Source: a bacterium
GTDB taxonomy: Bacteria > Desulfobacterota > Binatia > DP-6
Assembly (NCBI GenBank): GCA_026129405.1
Contig: JAHCID010000001.1
Coordinates: forward strand, 1,147,237-1,211,236
Direction: 5' to 3'
DNA length: 64,000 nt
Shown here piece by piece: positions 7,221 through 14,211 of the stretch. Below the pieces are notes generated by a model. It saw only the letters and a program-made list of their open reading frames with translations, was not told where the DNA came from and searched no databases. How positions within the stretch are numbered: position 1 is the stretch's first letter; every line of letters begins with the position of its first letter. Made by a program: the position numbers and the translations under genes.

Positions 7221-8024
7221 CTAGTCCTCGTAGCGCGGCGGCCGCTTCTGGCGGCGCGCCGTGATCGCCTCCTGGAGGTTCTGGGTCGTCATGCGGACGA
7301 GGAGCTGGTTGCGGTTCTCGAGGTCGATGGCCGCCTCGAGGCTGCCCACCTCCAGGTTCGACCACAGCGTCTTCTTCGTCATCGCGAGGCCGTGCGGGCT
7401 GTAGCCGCACATCTGCTCGGCGAGGGCGAGCGCCGCGTCGCGCAGCTCCGCCTCGGGGACGACGCGCGACACCAGGCCGAGCCGCAGCGCCTCGTCGGCG
7501 AGCACCTCGCGCCCGGAGAGGATGAGGTCCCACGCGTGCGCCGCCCCGATGAGCCGGGGCAGCAGCCAGCTGATGCCCAGCTCGGTGCCGGTGAGGCCGT
7601 TGTTGATGCCGGCGTTGCGGAAGCGGGCGGCGGCGTCGGCGATGCGGATGTCGCCGCCGAGCGCCAGACAGAGGCCGCCGCCGTAGGCGGGGCCGTTCAC
7701 CGCCGTGATCACCGGCTGCGGCAGGCTGCGCAGCGTCGGCACCAGGTTCGAGAACGTCTCCATCGCGCGGATCGCGATGCGCGACATCGGCAGGCCGTCG
7801 CAGCCGGGCGGCATGCCGTGGTCCTCGAGGTCGAGGCCCGAGCAGAAGCCGCGCCCGGCGCCGGCCAGGATCACGACCCAGACGTCGTTCTCGCCGCGCA
7901 GCCCCGCCAGTGCCTCGAGGAGCGGCACGACGGTGTCGAACGAGAGCGCGTTCAGGCGCTCCGGCCGGTTGAGCTCGACGACCGCCACGTGCGGCCGCGG
8001 CCGCGTGACCTCGACCAGGGCCAC
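7221..8024 (-). CDS. Enoyl-CoA hydratase/isomerase (crotonase) family protein
   Basis: A 267-aa crotonase-fold enzyme starting at GTG 8024. The two oxyanion-hole segments are present, GRGFCSGLDLEDH and AVNGPAYGGGLCLALGGDI, and the helix following them holds the usual Glu of hydratases (NNGLTGTELGISWLLPR). Crotonases act on acyl-CoA thioesters: hydration, isomerisation or hydrolysis. The C-terminal part (MTKKTLWSNLE, LENRNQLL) fits the trimerisation helices. It starts 6 nt after the MAPEG gene, so the two likely form an operon. The exact substrate cannot be read; fatty-acid or aromatic degradation is plausible given the other acyl-CoA genes in the window. Confidence 0.85.
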   Translation of the reverse strand: MALVEVTRPRPHVAVVELNRPERLNALSFDTVVPLLEALAGLRGENDVWVVILAGAGRGFCSGLDLEDHGMPPGCDGLPMSRIAIRAMETFSNLVPTLRSLPQPVITAVNGPAYGGGLCLALGGDIRIADAAARFRNAGINNGLTGTELGISWLLPRLIGAAHAWDLILSGREVLADEALRLGLVSRVVPEAELRDAALALAEQMCGYSPHGLAMTKKTLWSNLEVGSLEAAIDLENRNQLLVRMTTQNLQEAITARRQKRPPRYED

Positions 8025-8030
8025 GAGGGT

Positions 8031-8420
8031 CTACCGCGCGAGCCGCAGGAGCAGCGCGATCACGACCAGGACCGCCATCCAGATCTCGACGAGGAAGGTC
8101 AGCAGCGATCCGACCGCCCGCTTGCTCGCCTCCCGCGCGTAGCCGACGGCGTAGAGCAGCCGGGCGACGACGAAGATGATGCCGATCACCACCGCCTGTC
8201 GTTGGTCGACCGCCGTCGCGTACAGGAGGAAGAGCGGCATGAAGACCACCAGATGCTCGATGCTGTTCTGGTGGACGCGGTTGAGCCGCTCCCAGGTCGG
8301 GTGCCCCGACGTGGCCGGCGCGGGGACCCCGTATTTGCCCCGTGCCCGGCCGACGATGACGGCGAAGACGAGGACTTCGATCGTGGCCAGGGCCAGCAGA
8401 AGCAGGCATGCGTTGCTCAT
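8031..8420 (-). CDS. MAPEG family membrane protein
   Basis: A 129-aa protein with four predicted membrane helices, the size of bacterial MAPEG (eicosanoid and glutathione metabolism) proteins. The family signature is visible in the loop and second helix: ERLNRVHQNSIEHLVVF has the ER..R...N..E pattern of glutathione-binding MAPEG members. A C-terminal helix (LLTFLVEIWMAVLVVIALLL) closes the bundle. Bacterial MAPEG proteins have glutathione transferase or peroxidase activity or unknown roles; none can be assigned here. It precedes the crotonase gene by 6 nt on the minus strand. Confidence 0.8.
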   Translation of the reverse strand: MSNACLLLLALATIEVLVFAVIVGRARGKYGVPAPATSGHPTWERLNRVHQNSIEHLVVFMPLFLLYATAVDQRQAVVIGIIFVVARLLYAVGYAREASKRAVGSLLTFLVEIWMAVLVVIALLLRLAR

Positions 8421-8507
8421 GGCGATCGGGTGCTAACGCTCCCCCGGCCGGGATGTCAAAGCGCGCGCGTCCTGGCCCCGTGGGCTCGCCCGGTTTATCA
8501 GGGCCCG

Positions 8508-9824
8508 ATGCGCGCACGGCTCGCCCCGACCCTCGTGGCCCTCACGATCCTCGCCGCCGGCGGAGGCGTCTCCGCCGCCGGGCCGGAGCCGGGACAGAGC
8601 CTCGACGAGGCGACTGCGGCCTCGGCCGAGGGGTTGCTCCCGCCGGAGGTCCTCGCCCGCTATGCGGCCGGGGAGTACACGAATGCGGTCGCCGCCTGGC
8701 CCCCGGGTCCGCCCTGGGAGGCCGCCTTCGCCGAGGCGTCCGGCCGCAACGCCGCCAGGCTCGGGGTGGACGAGCGGGGCACGATCGTCGAGACGGCGAC
8801 CCAGAAGCCCGCCCGGGGTCTCTACGGCCTTCCGTTCCGCGTCGAGGCCGCCGATCCGCAGGCCGGCGTGAAGGCGATCTGGAACGCCTACTACGCGTTC
8901 TGGCGCATCGGCAGCAGCCACGACCTCCTGGCCCTCGACTTCGTCGGCAAGGGCGGCCTCGAGCGCCAGGCGGTGCTCGAGAGCGACATCCTCTTCTGGG
9001 AGGGCGTGCCGCCCTCACGCGCCCCGAAGGACAATCCCCTGGACCTCGCGGCGCAGCAGCGCGCGATCGTCGGCTCGCCGGCCGACCTGAACGGCACCGC
9101 CAGCCTCTCCTGGCGCTTCCGCGACGCCGACAAGCGCGACCAGGCCTGGACCTACGTCCCGGCGCTGCGCCGCGTGCGGCAGATCTCGCCGGCGAACCGC
9201 TCCGACGGCTTCCTCGGCTCCGACCTGAGCCAGGACGACGGCTCGTTCTTCGACGGCAAGCCCGAGGACTTCACCTGGAAGCTGGTCGGCGAGCGCGAGG
9301 CGCTCGTGCTCGCCGATCCGGCGAGTCTCGCGGGCAAGACCGCTCGCACGGCGCGTCCCGACGGCGGCATCGACGAGGACTGGCCGGCGGATCAGAAGGT
9401 CGTCGGCTACCAGGACCCCGCCTGGAAGGGCCTCGCGTGGGCGCCGGTCGCGCCGGTGCTGGTGCGGCGCAAGCTGTGGGTCGTCGAGGCGACGCCCAAG
9501 GATCCCTACTACCTCTTCGCCAAGATCGAGCTCGGCGTCGACCAGGAGACGTTCCAGGGCGCGACCAGCCGCAAGTTCGACGCCCAGGGCGGGCTGCTGC
9601 GCAGCCTCCAGTTCCTCGCCTACGCGAGCCAGCCGATCGAGGCCGGGGGCGAGCAGCTGATCCTGCCGTCGTCATCGATGGGCTACGTCCTGGCCGAGAA
9701 CCAGAAGGCCGGCCGCGCCACGATCGCAGGGACGGCGCCGCCCGGGCGGTCCGTGCACCAGCGCCGCGTGCCGATCGCGCCGAGCGTGTTCGCCCTCGAG
9801 CGCCTCGGCTCGACCGGCAAGTGA
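8508..9824 (+). CDS. DUF1329 domain secreted protein
   Basis: A 438-aa protein read from ATG 8508. A signal peptide (MRARLAPTLVALTILAAGGG, cleavage near SAAG) is followed by a DUF1329 body: GLPFRVEAADPQAGVKAIWN, SLSWRFRDADKRDQAWTYVP, ALRRVRQISPANRSDGFLGS, LSQDDGSFFDGKPEDFTWK and late RRKLWVVEATPKDPYY. DUF1329 proteins have a LolA/LolB-like beta-half-barrel and occur beside RND or MMPL exporters in hydrocarbon- and sterol-using bacteria, so lipid handling in the periplasm or outer membrane is a reasonable role. No exporter is adjacent, although an MMPL-type gene lies at 29 kb. The length is near the usual 400-450 aa. Confidence 0.8.
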   Translation: MRARLAPTLVALTILAAGGGVSAAGPEPGQSLDEATAASAEGLLPPEVLARYAAGEYTNAVAAWPPGPPWEAAFAEASGRNAARLGVDERGTIVETATQKPARGLYGLPFRVEAADPQAGVKAIWNAYYAFWRIGSSHDLLALDFVGKGGLERQAVLESDILFWEGVPPSRAPKDNPLDLAAQQRAIVGSPADLNGTASLSWRFRDADKRDQAWTYVPALRRVRQISPANRSDGFLGSDLSQDDGSFFDGKPEDFTWKLVGEREALVLADPASLAGKTARTARPDGGIDEDWPADQKVVGYQDPAWKGLAWAPVAPVLVRRKLWVVEATPKDPYYLFAKIELGVDQETFQGATSRKFDAQGGLLRSLQFLAYASQPIEAGGEQLILPSSSMGYVLAENQKAGRATIAGTAPPGRSVHQRRVPIAPSVFALERLGSTGK

Positions 9825-9940
9825 CGCCGCCGTGCGCGCACGAGCCGACGGACCGCGGCGTCTGCCCGCGGGGCCGCCTCGGCGTGCACCCGGCGCGCAC
9901 CCTTGACTCGGGGGTCTCGTCCCGGAACCTCGCCCGGGCG

Positions 9941-10741
9941 ATGAACGCCCAGGAGTTCCTCGGCCTCCGCGCCACCCACAACCCGCACCGCTGGGTGTTG
10001 CCGGTCGAGCCCGGCGTCTGCGTGCGCTGGGCCGGGTTCCTCTTCGGCGGCTGCGGGCTCGGCGCCGCCGTGACGGCGCTCGAGGCGGTGACGGGACGCC
10101 AGCTCGTGTGGGCGACGGCGCAGTACCTCTCGTACGCGCGGCCGCCCGAGATCCTCGACCTCGACGTGACGGTGCCGGTCAGCGGCAAGCACAACACCCA
10201 GGCGCGTGCGACCGGTCACGTCGGCGACCGTGAGATCTTCACCGTCAACGCCTCGCTCGGCCGCCGCACGCTCGACGTGCACGGCACCTGGGCGCGCATG
10301 CCGCAGGTGCCGCCGCCCGGCGAGTGCCGGCCGGCGCCGATGATGGACGGCGGTGACCGCACCATCCACGCGCGCGTCGAGCTGCGCGTCGCCCTCGGAC
10401 GCTACGGCGCCGACAAGGACGGCACGCCGAGCAGCGACGGCCGCTCTGCCCTGTGGGTGCGCATCCCCGAGGGGCTCGAGACCTCGGCGGCGGCGCTCGC
10501 CATCATCGCCGACTGGATGCCGTCGGGCATCAGCCACGCGCTCGGCCGTTGGGCGGGCGGCAACAGCCTCGACAACACCATCCGCATCGTCGACGTGTTC
10601 CCGTCGGAGTGGATCCTCTGCGACATCCGCGTGCTCGCCATCGAGCACGGCTTCGGCCACGGGCTGATCCACCTGTGGGGCGAGAACGGGCGGCTGCTCG
10701 CGACCGGCAGCCAGTCGTTCATCGTCCGCCTGATGGGCTGA
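9941..10741 (+). CDS. Acyl-CoA thioesterase, TesB-like double hotdog
   Basis: A 266-aa protein with two hotdog halves. The first carries PHRWVLPVEPGVCVRWAGFL, FGGCGLGAAVTALEAVTGR, WATAQYLSYARPPEILDLDV and TQARATGHVGDREIFTVNAS, the typical first unit of TesB-type thioesterases. The second has SALWVRIPEGL, AIIADWMPSGISHALG, SLDNTIRIVDVFPSEWILCD and HGLIHLWGENGRLLATGSQS, ending in FIVRLMG. Such enzymes hydrolyse acyl-CoA to free acid and CoA in the cytoplasm. It follows the DUF1329 gene by 116 nt and its stop is 8 nt from the convergent flavin reductase gene. Confidence 0.8.
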   Translation: MNAQEFLGLRATHNPHRWVLPVEPGVCVRWAGFLFGGCGLGAAVTALEAVTGRQLVWATAQYLSYARPPEILDLDVTVPVSGKHNTQARATGHVGDREIFTVNASLGRRTLDVHGTWARMPQVPPPGECRPAPMMDGGDRTIHARVELRVALGRYGADKDGTPSSDGRSALWVRIPEGLETSAAALAIIADWMPSGISHALGRWAGGNSLDNTIRIVDVFPSEWILCDIRVLAIEHGFGHGLIHLWGENGRLLATGSQSFIVRLMG

Positions 10742-10749
10742 CGTTCCGC

Positions 10750-11223
10750 CTACTCGGCGACGCGGCGATAGCGGCCCTGGAAGAAGAGCAGGGGATCGCC
10801 GCCGCGGCTCTCGGCGTGGTGCACCTCGCCGATGTGGATCACGTGGTCGCCGCCCTCGTGCGTCTCGACGATGCAGCACTCGAGATGCGCGAGCGTGCCC
10901 TCGAGGATCGGCACGCCGTTCTGGTTCGTCGCGTACGGCAGGTCGCCGAACTTGTCGCCGCCCGACTTGGCGAACTTCGTCGAGATCGCCTCCTGGTGCT
11001 CGCCGAGGATGTTCACGACGAAGCACTTCGAGTCGAGGAAGTGCGGATGCGTCTCGGCCTTCTTGTCGATGCAGATGAGCAGCAGCGGCGGCTCGAGCGA
11101 GAGGGAGCTGACGGCGTTCGCGGTGAGGCCGTAGGGCCGGCCGTGCGCGTCGCGCGTCGTGAGCACGGTGACGCCGGTCGCGAACAGCCCCATCACGCGA
11201 CGCAGCTCCTGCGGATCGAACAT
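10750..11223 (-). CDS. Flavin reductase (FMN-binding split barrel)
   Basis: A 157-aa protein of the flavin reductase-like family that supplies reduced FMN or FAD to two-component monooxygenases. Typical blocks are LRRVMGLFATGVTVLTTRD, GLTANAVSSLSLEPPLLLIC, the FVVNILGEHQEAIS stretch after the barrel loop, and HLECCIVETHEGGDHVIHIG with LLFFQGRYR at the end. Length is standard. No monooxygenase partner lies next to it; the LLM-type oxidoreductase at 0.6 kb is predicted to be exported and so an unlikely partner. It lies convergent with the thioesterase gene. Confidence 0.85.
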   Translation of the reverse strand: MFDPQELRRVMGLFATGVTVLTTRDAHGRPYGLTANAVSSLSLEPPLLLICIDKKAETHPHFLDSKCFVVNILGEHQEAISTKFAKSGGDKFGDLPYATNQNGVPILEGTLAHLECCIVETHEGGDHVIHIGEVHHAESRGGDPLLFFQGRYRRVAE

Positions 11224-11373
11224 GGGGCCCGGGGGTAACCGCCGGGGTCGGCGGGGTCAAGACGCACGGCCCGAAGGTCGTAGGCGGGAAGGCGACGGAA
11301 GTCGATTTGTAGACTCGGCCCGCGTCGCAGGTGCCGGGGCGGGAATTTTCTCCGCGCTCCGGACGTCGATCGG

Positions 11374-11388
11374 TGGCACACGGCTTGC
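11374..11388 (+). promoter_or_regulatory. Predicted sigma-54 (-24/-12) promoter
   Basis: TGGCAC at 11374-11379 and TTGC at 11385-11388 with 5 nt between them give the GG-N10-GC spacing of sigma-54 promoters. Transcription would start near 11400, about 50 nt before the receiver-like gene at 11449. No enhancer-binding activator gene is visible in the window. Confidence 0.55.
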
Positions 11389-11448
11389 GCTCGAGGCGGT
11401 CGCGACCCGGGGCGCGAGCCGGGAGCGCAGTCGACAAAGGAGATGCTC

Positions 11449-11847
11449 ATGGAGATCGTGCGCGGCACCCCCGAGCCGCGCGTCCTCGTGGTCGAGCCCG
11501 ATCGCGTCCGGCGCGCGTCCCTGATCGGCGTCCTCGGCGCCGCCGGTTGCCTCGCCGAGGGCGTCGAGACCGCCGGCGACGCCCTGGCGTTCTTCCGCGG
11601 CGGCGGGGCGGCCGAAGCGGTCGTCCTCGATCCCGAGCCGACCTCCGAAGCCCACGACGTCACGGGCAGCGGCGATCGATGGGTCGTGGCCGTGCTGGAG
11701 CGCGCGCCGACCGTGGTCTACTCGCCGCGTCCCGGCACGCAGCGGCGGGCGCGCCGGCTCGGCGCGACGAGGGTGGTCGACAGCGTCCCCGCCGTCCTCG
11801 ATCAGCTCGCGCGCATCGTGACGGTGCCGGGGCGGGCCGCCGCGTAG
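11449..11847 (+). CDS. Degenerate receiver-domain protein
   Basis: A 132-aa stand-alone protein with the outline of a response-regulator receiver. VLVVEPDRVRRASLIGVL is the acidic-pocket strand (E-P-D), AEAVVLDPEP holds a candidate phosphoacceptor Asp, and APTVVYSPRPG plus RRARRLGATRVVDS cover the later strands. The conserved Lys near the end is missing (Val-Val-Asp-Ser there), so phosphorylation may be lost or altered. No output domain is present. ATG 11449 was chosen because AAAGGAG lies 6 nt upstream; the ATG at 11443 directly abuts that sequence. A sigma-54-type promoter lies about 60-75 nt upstream, suggesting activator-dependent expression. Confidence 0.55.
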   Translation: MEIVRGTPEPRVLVVEPDRVRRASLIGVLGAAGCLAEGVETAGDALAFFRGGGAAEAVVLDPEPTSEAHDVTGSGDRWVVAVLERAPTVVYSPRPGTQRRARRLGATRVVDSVPAVLDQLARIVTVPGRAAA

Positions 11848-11848
11848 A

Positions 11849-12688
11849 TCACGCGCGGCGGCGCGGCGGACCGAGCAGCCACTGCTCGTCGGCCGGCTCG
11901 CGCCACCAGCCGCCGGCGGCGTGCGTGCCGCCGTCGACGTGGAGCGTGACGCCGGTCACGTAGCGCGCGAGGTCGGAGGCGAGGAACACCGCGGCCCCGG
12001 CGAGGTCGTCGGGCGACCCCGCGCGTCCGAGGGGGATCATGTGCGGCCAGCGCGCCTGCTCCTCGGCCGGCACCATCGCGGCGAGCCCCTCGGTGAGGCA
12101 GATGTCCGGCGCGAGCGCGTTCACGCGGATGCCGTGCGGGCCGAGCTCGACCGCTGCCGTGCGCGTGAAGCTGACCACGCCGGCCTTGGCCGCTGCGTAG
12201 GCCGCGTAGCCCGGCGCGGCGCGCATCGCCTCGATCGTGACCACGTTGACGATGCTGCCGCCGTGGCCGGTCGCCGCCATATGGCGCGCCGCGAGCTGGG
12301 TCCCGGCGAGCACGGTCTTCAGGTTGAGGCGCAGCAGCGCGTCCCAGCCCTTCTCACCGCTCTCGAGGAACGGCTGGTGGAACGTCCCGCCTGCGTTGTT
12401 GACCATGACGTGGAGCGCGCCGAAACGGGCGACGGTGGCGTCGAGCGCCGCGTGCAGGGCGTCGCCGTCTCGGACGTCGACCGGGATCGCGATCGCCGTG
12501 CCGCCCGCTGCGCCGATGGCGTCGGCGGTGCGCGTCGCGGTGGCGGGGTCGCGCTCGAGCACGACGACGGCAGCGCCGAACGCCGCGAAGGCGCGGGCGA
12601 TGCCGGCGCCGATCCCGGCCCCCGCACCGGTGATGGCGGCGACGCGGCCGGCGAGCGAGACGGCGGTGGGATCGAGCGCGCCGGGCAT
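11849..12688 (-). CDS. Short-chain dehydrogenase/reductase
   Basis: A 279-aa classical SDR. The cofactor loop is TGAGAGIGAGIARAFA, followed by VVVLERDPAT (an acidic-then-basic context leaves NAD or NADP open), VDVRDGDAL, the NNAGG motif, and the active site IVNVVTIEAM ... YAAYAAAKAGV, where Tyr and Lys have the YxxxK spacing. The position of the usual catalytic Ser reads Thr (VVTIEA), which can be tolerated. The C-terminal VTGVTLHVDGGTHAAGGWW is typical. It ends 1 nt from the convergent receiver-like gene and starts 2 nt after the PPOX-like gene, with which it must be cotranscribed. Confidence 0.85.
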   Translation of the reverse strand: MPGALDPTAVSLAGRVAAITGAGAGIGAGIARAFAAFGAAVVVLERDPATATRTADAIGAAGGTAIAIPVDVRDGDALHAALDATVARFGALHVMVNNAGGTFHQPFLESGEKGWDALLRLNLKTVLAGTQLAARHMAATGHGGSIVNVVTIEAMRAAPGYAAYAAAKAGVVSFTRTAAVELGPHGIRVNALAPDICLTEGLAAMVPAEEQARWPHMIPLGRAGSPDDLAGAAVFLASDLARYVTGVTLHVDGGTHAAGGWWREPADEQWLLGPPRRRA

Positions 12689-12690
12689 CG

Positions 12691-13137
12691 CTAGTTCGCC
12701 GTGTAGCCGACCAGCACGCGCTCGCCGCTCTTGAAGCCTTCCTCGAAGCCCTTGGCGTGGTTCGCCCATCCCGCGGGGTACTTCTTCGCGAAGGCCTCCA
12801 TGAGCTGCTTCTCGACGGCGGGGTTCTTCACGAGGGCGCCCGTCGCCTCGAACGCCGTGCCGCTCGGGTTGCCGATGGCGATGCGCGCTTTCGTGCGCCC
12901 GGCCTGGATGCGCTTCACCCGCCACGACGTCGGCCGCGTGCCGACGTAGACCGTGTCGCCGTCGACGAAGAACCAGATCTCCGACGGCAGCGACCAGCCG
13001 CCGCCCTTCCGCTCGGACTGGATGTAGACGTACTGGGCCCGCTCGAGCTTGTCGTGCAGGGCGGGGGTGAGCCCGGCCAGGGCGGGCAGGGCGACGAGGA
13101 AGGCGGCCAGCAGGGAGAGGCGCAGCGCACGCGGCAT
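12691..13137 (-). CDS. Secreted PPOX-like split-barrel protein
   Basis: A 148-aa protein with a signal peptide (MPRALRLSLLAAFLVALPALA) followed by a pyridoxamine-phosphate-oxidase-like barrel: ALHDKLERAQYVYIQSERK, EIWFFVDGDTVYVGTRPTSW, VKRIQAGRTKARIAIGN and a C-terminal helix pair with KYPAGWANHAKGF. The order fits PPOX-related proteins that bind FMN, F420, haem or biliverdin, but cytoplasmic members normally lack a signal peptide. It may act in the periplasm. It lies 2 nt before the SDR gene; whether the SDR is a functional partner is unknown. Confidence 0.65.
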   Translation of the reverse strand: MPRALRLSLLAAFLVALPALAGLTPALHDKLERAQYVYIQSERKGGGWSLPSEIWFFVDGDTVYVGTRPTSWRVKRIQAGRTKARIAIGNPSGTAFEATGALVKNPAVEKQLMEAFAKKYPAGWANHAKGFEEGFKSGERVLVGYTAN

Positions 13138-13245
13138 GCAGGCACCCTAGCCATCGCCCTCCGAGCCCAGCAAGGCCCCGTGCTTGACCCTCAAGGGGAT
13201 CGCGGGCAGGCAGGGACGGTCGCCCATCTCGAAAGGAGACTCTCG

Positions 13246-14106
13246 ATGCGCACCCGTTTCCTCGCCCTGGCCGCCGTGCTCGGGCTCGCCGCCGCCGTCG
13301 GGCCCGTCCTGGCCCAGCAGGCCGGCCTCGATACGGACAAGATCGTCAAGTACTACCGCAAGAAGAAGAACGTGCCCCCGTCCGTGAACATCACGGTGAA
13401 GGACGTGAAGGACGCGCCGCTCAGCGGTGCGAAGCAGGGCACCCTCGAGATGGGCACCGCGCCGCAGGTTCGCACCGAGCAGTTCATCGCGTCGGCCGAC
13501 GGCAAGTACGTCATCTTCGGCACCATCGAGGACGTCACGGTCGATCCGTCGAAGGCGGTGATGGCGAAGATCGACCTGAAGGACCGTCCGTTCCTCGGGC
13601 CGAAGGACGCGAAGGTCACCATCGTCGAGTACACCGACTACCAGTGCCCTTTCTGTCTGCGCGGCTACACCACGCTCGAGGAGAACGTCCTCAAGGACTA
13701 CGACGGCAAGGTGAAGCTCTACGTGAAGAGCTTTCCGCTCGCCTTCCATCCGTGGGCCGAGCCGGCGTCGATCGCGCAGGAGTGCGCGCTCCAGCAGGGC
13801 AAGACCGACGCGTACTGGAAGCTCTACCACTCGTACTTCGAGAAGCAGAAGGACTTCACGCCGCAGAACGTGAAGGAGAAGAGCTGGGAGATCCTCGCGC
13901 CGATGGGCGTCGACAAGGCGAAGTGGGACGACTGCTACGACAACAAGAAGACCCAGGCGCTGGTGAAGGCGCAGATGGCCGAGGGCCAGGCGCTCGGCAT
14001 CACGGGCACGCCGTCGTTCGTGATCAACGGCCGGCTGCTGGTGGGCGCGCAGCCCTTCGAGCAGTTCAAGGCCGTCATCGACGACGAGCTCGCCAACGCG
14101 AAGTAG
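13246..14106 (+). CDS. DsbA-like thiol-disulfide oxidoreductase, secreted
   Basis: A 286-aa periplasmic thioredoxin-fold protein, read from ATG 13246 with AAAGGAG 8-14 nt upstream. Signal peptide MRTRFLALAAVLGLAAAVG; a roughly 90-residue N-terminal region (KYYRKKKNVPPSVNI, YVIFGTIEDVTVDPSKAVM) resembles the dimerisation domain of DsbC/DsbG and BdbD-like proteins. The catalytic unit has VTIVEYTDYQCPFCLRGYT (CPFC), FPLAFHPWAEPAS and the cis-Pro loop ITGTPSFVINGRLLVG. It should form or isomerise disulfides in exported proteins. This fits a genome that exports very Cys-rich proteins, several of which are encoded in this window. Confidence 0.85.
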   Translation: MRTRFLALAAVLGLAAAVGPVLAQQAGLDTDKIVKYYRKKKNVPPSVNITVKDVKDAPLSGAKQGTLEMGTAPQVRTEQFIASADGKYVIFGTIEDVTVDPSKAVMAKIDLKDRPFLGPKDAKVTIVEYTDYQCPFCLRGYTTLEENVLKDYDGKVKLYVKSFPLAFHPWAEPASIAQECALQQGKTDAYWKLYHSYFEKQKDFTPQNVKEKSWEILAPMGVDKAKWDDCYDNKKTQALVKAQMAEGQALGITGTPSFVINGRLLVGAQPFEQFKAVIDDELANAK

Positions 14107-14143
14107 CCACGGCACGTCGCGAGAGGCGCCCTGACGCCCGCGG

Positions 14144-14173
14144 GGACGGGGCCGGCGATCGTCGGCCCCGTCC
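14144..14173 (+). terminator. Strong hairpin after the DsbA-like gene
   Basis: An 11-bp perfect stem (GGACGGGGCCG at 14144-14154 with CGGCCCCGTCC at 14163-14173) and an 8-nt loop, 38 nt after the stop at 14106. No T-run follows, as is common for hairpins in GC-rich genomes. It separates the DsbA-like gene from the glycosidase operon. Confidence 0.6.
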
Positions 14174-14211
14174 TTGACGCTTCCCCACGCGCGGCGCTAC
14201 GCCCCCGCGCC

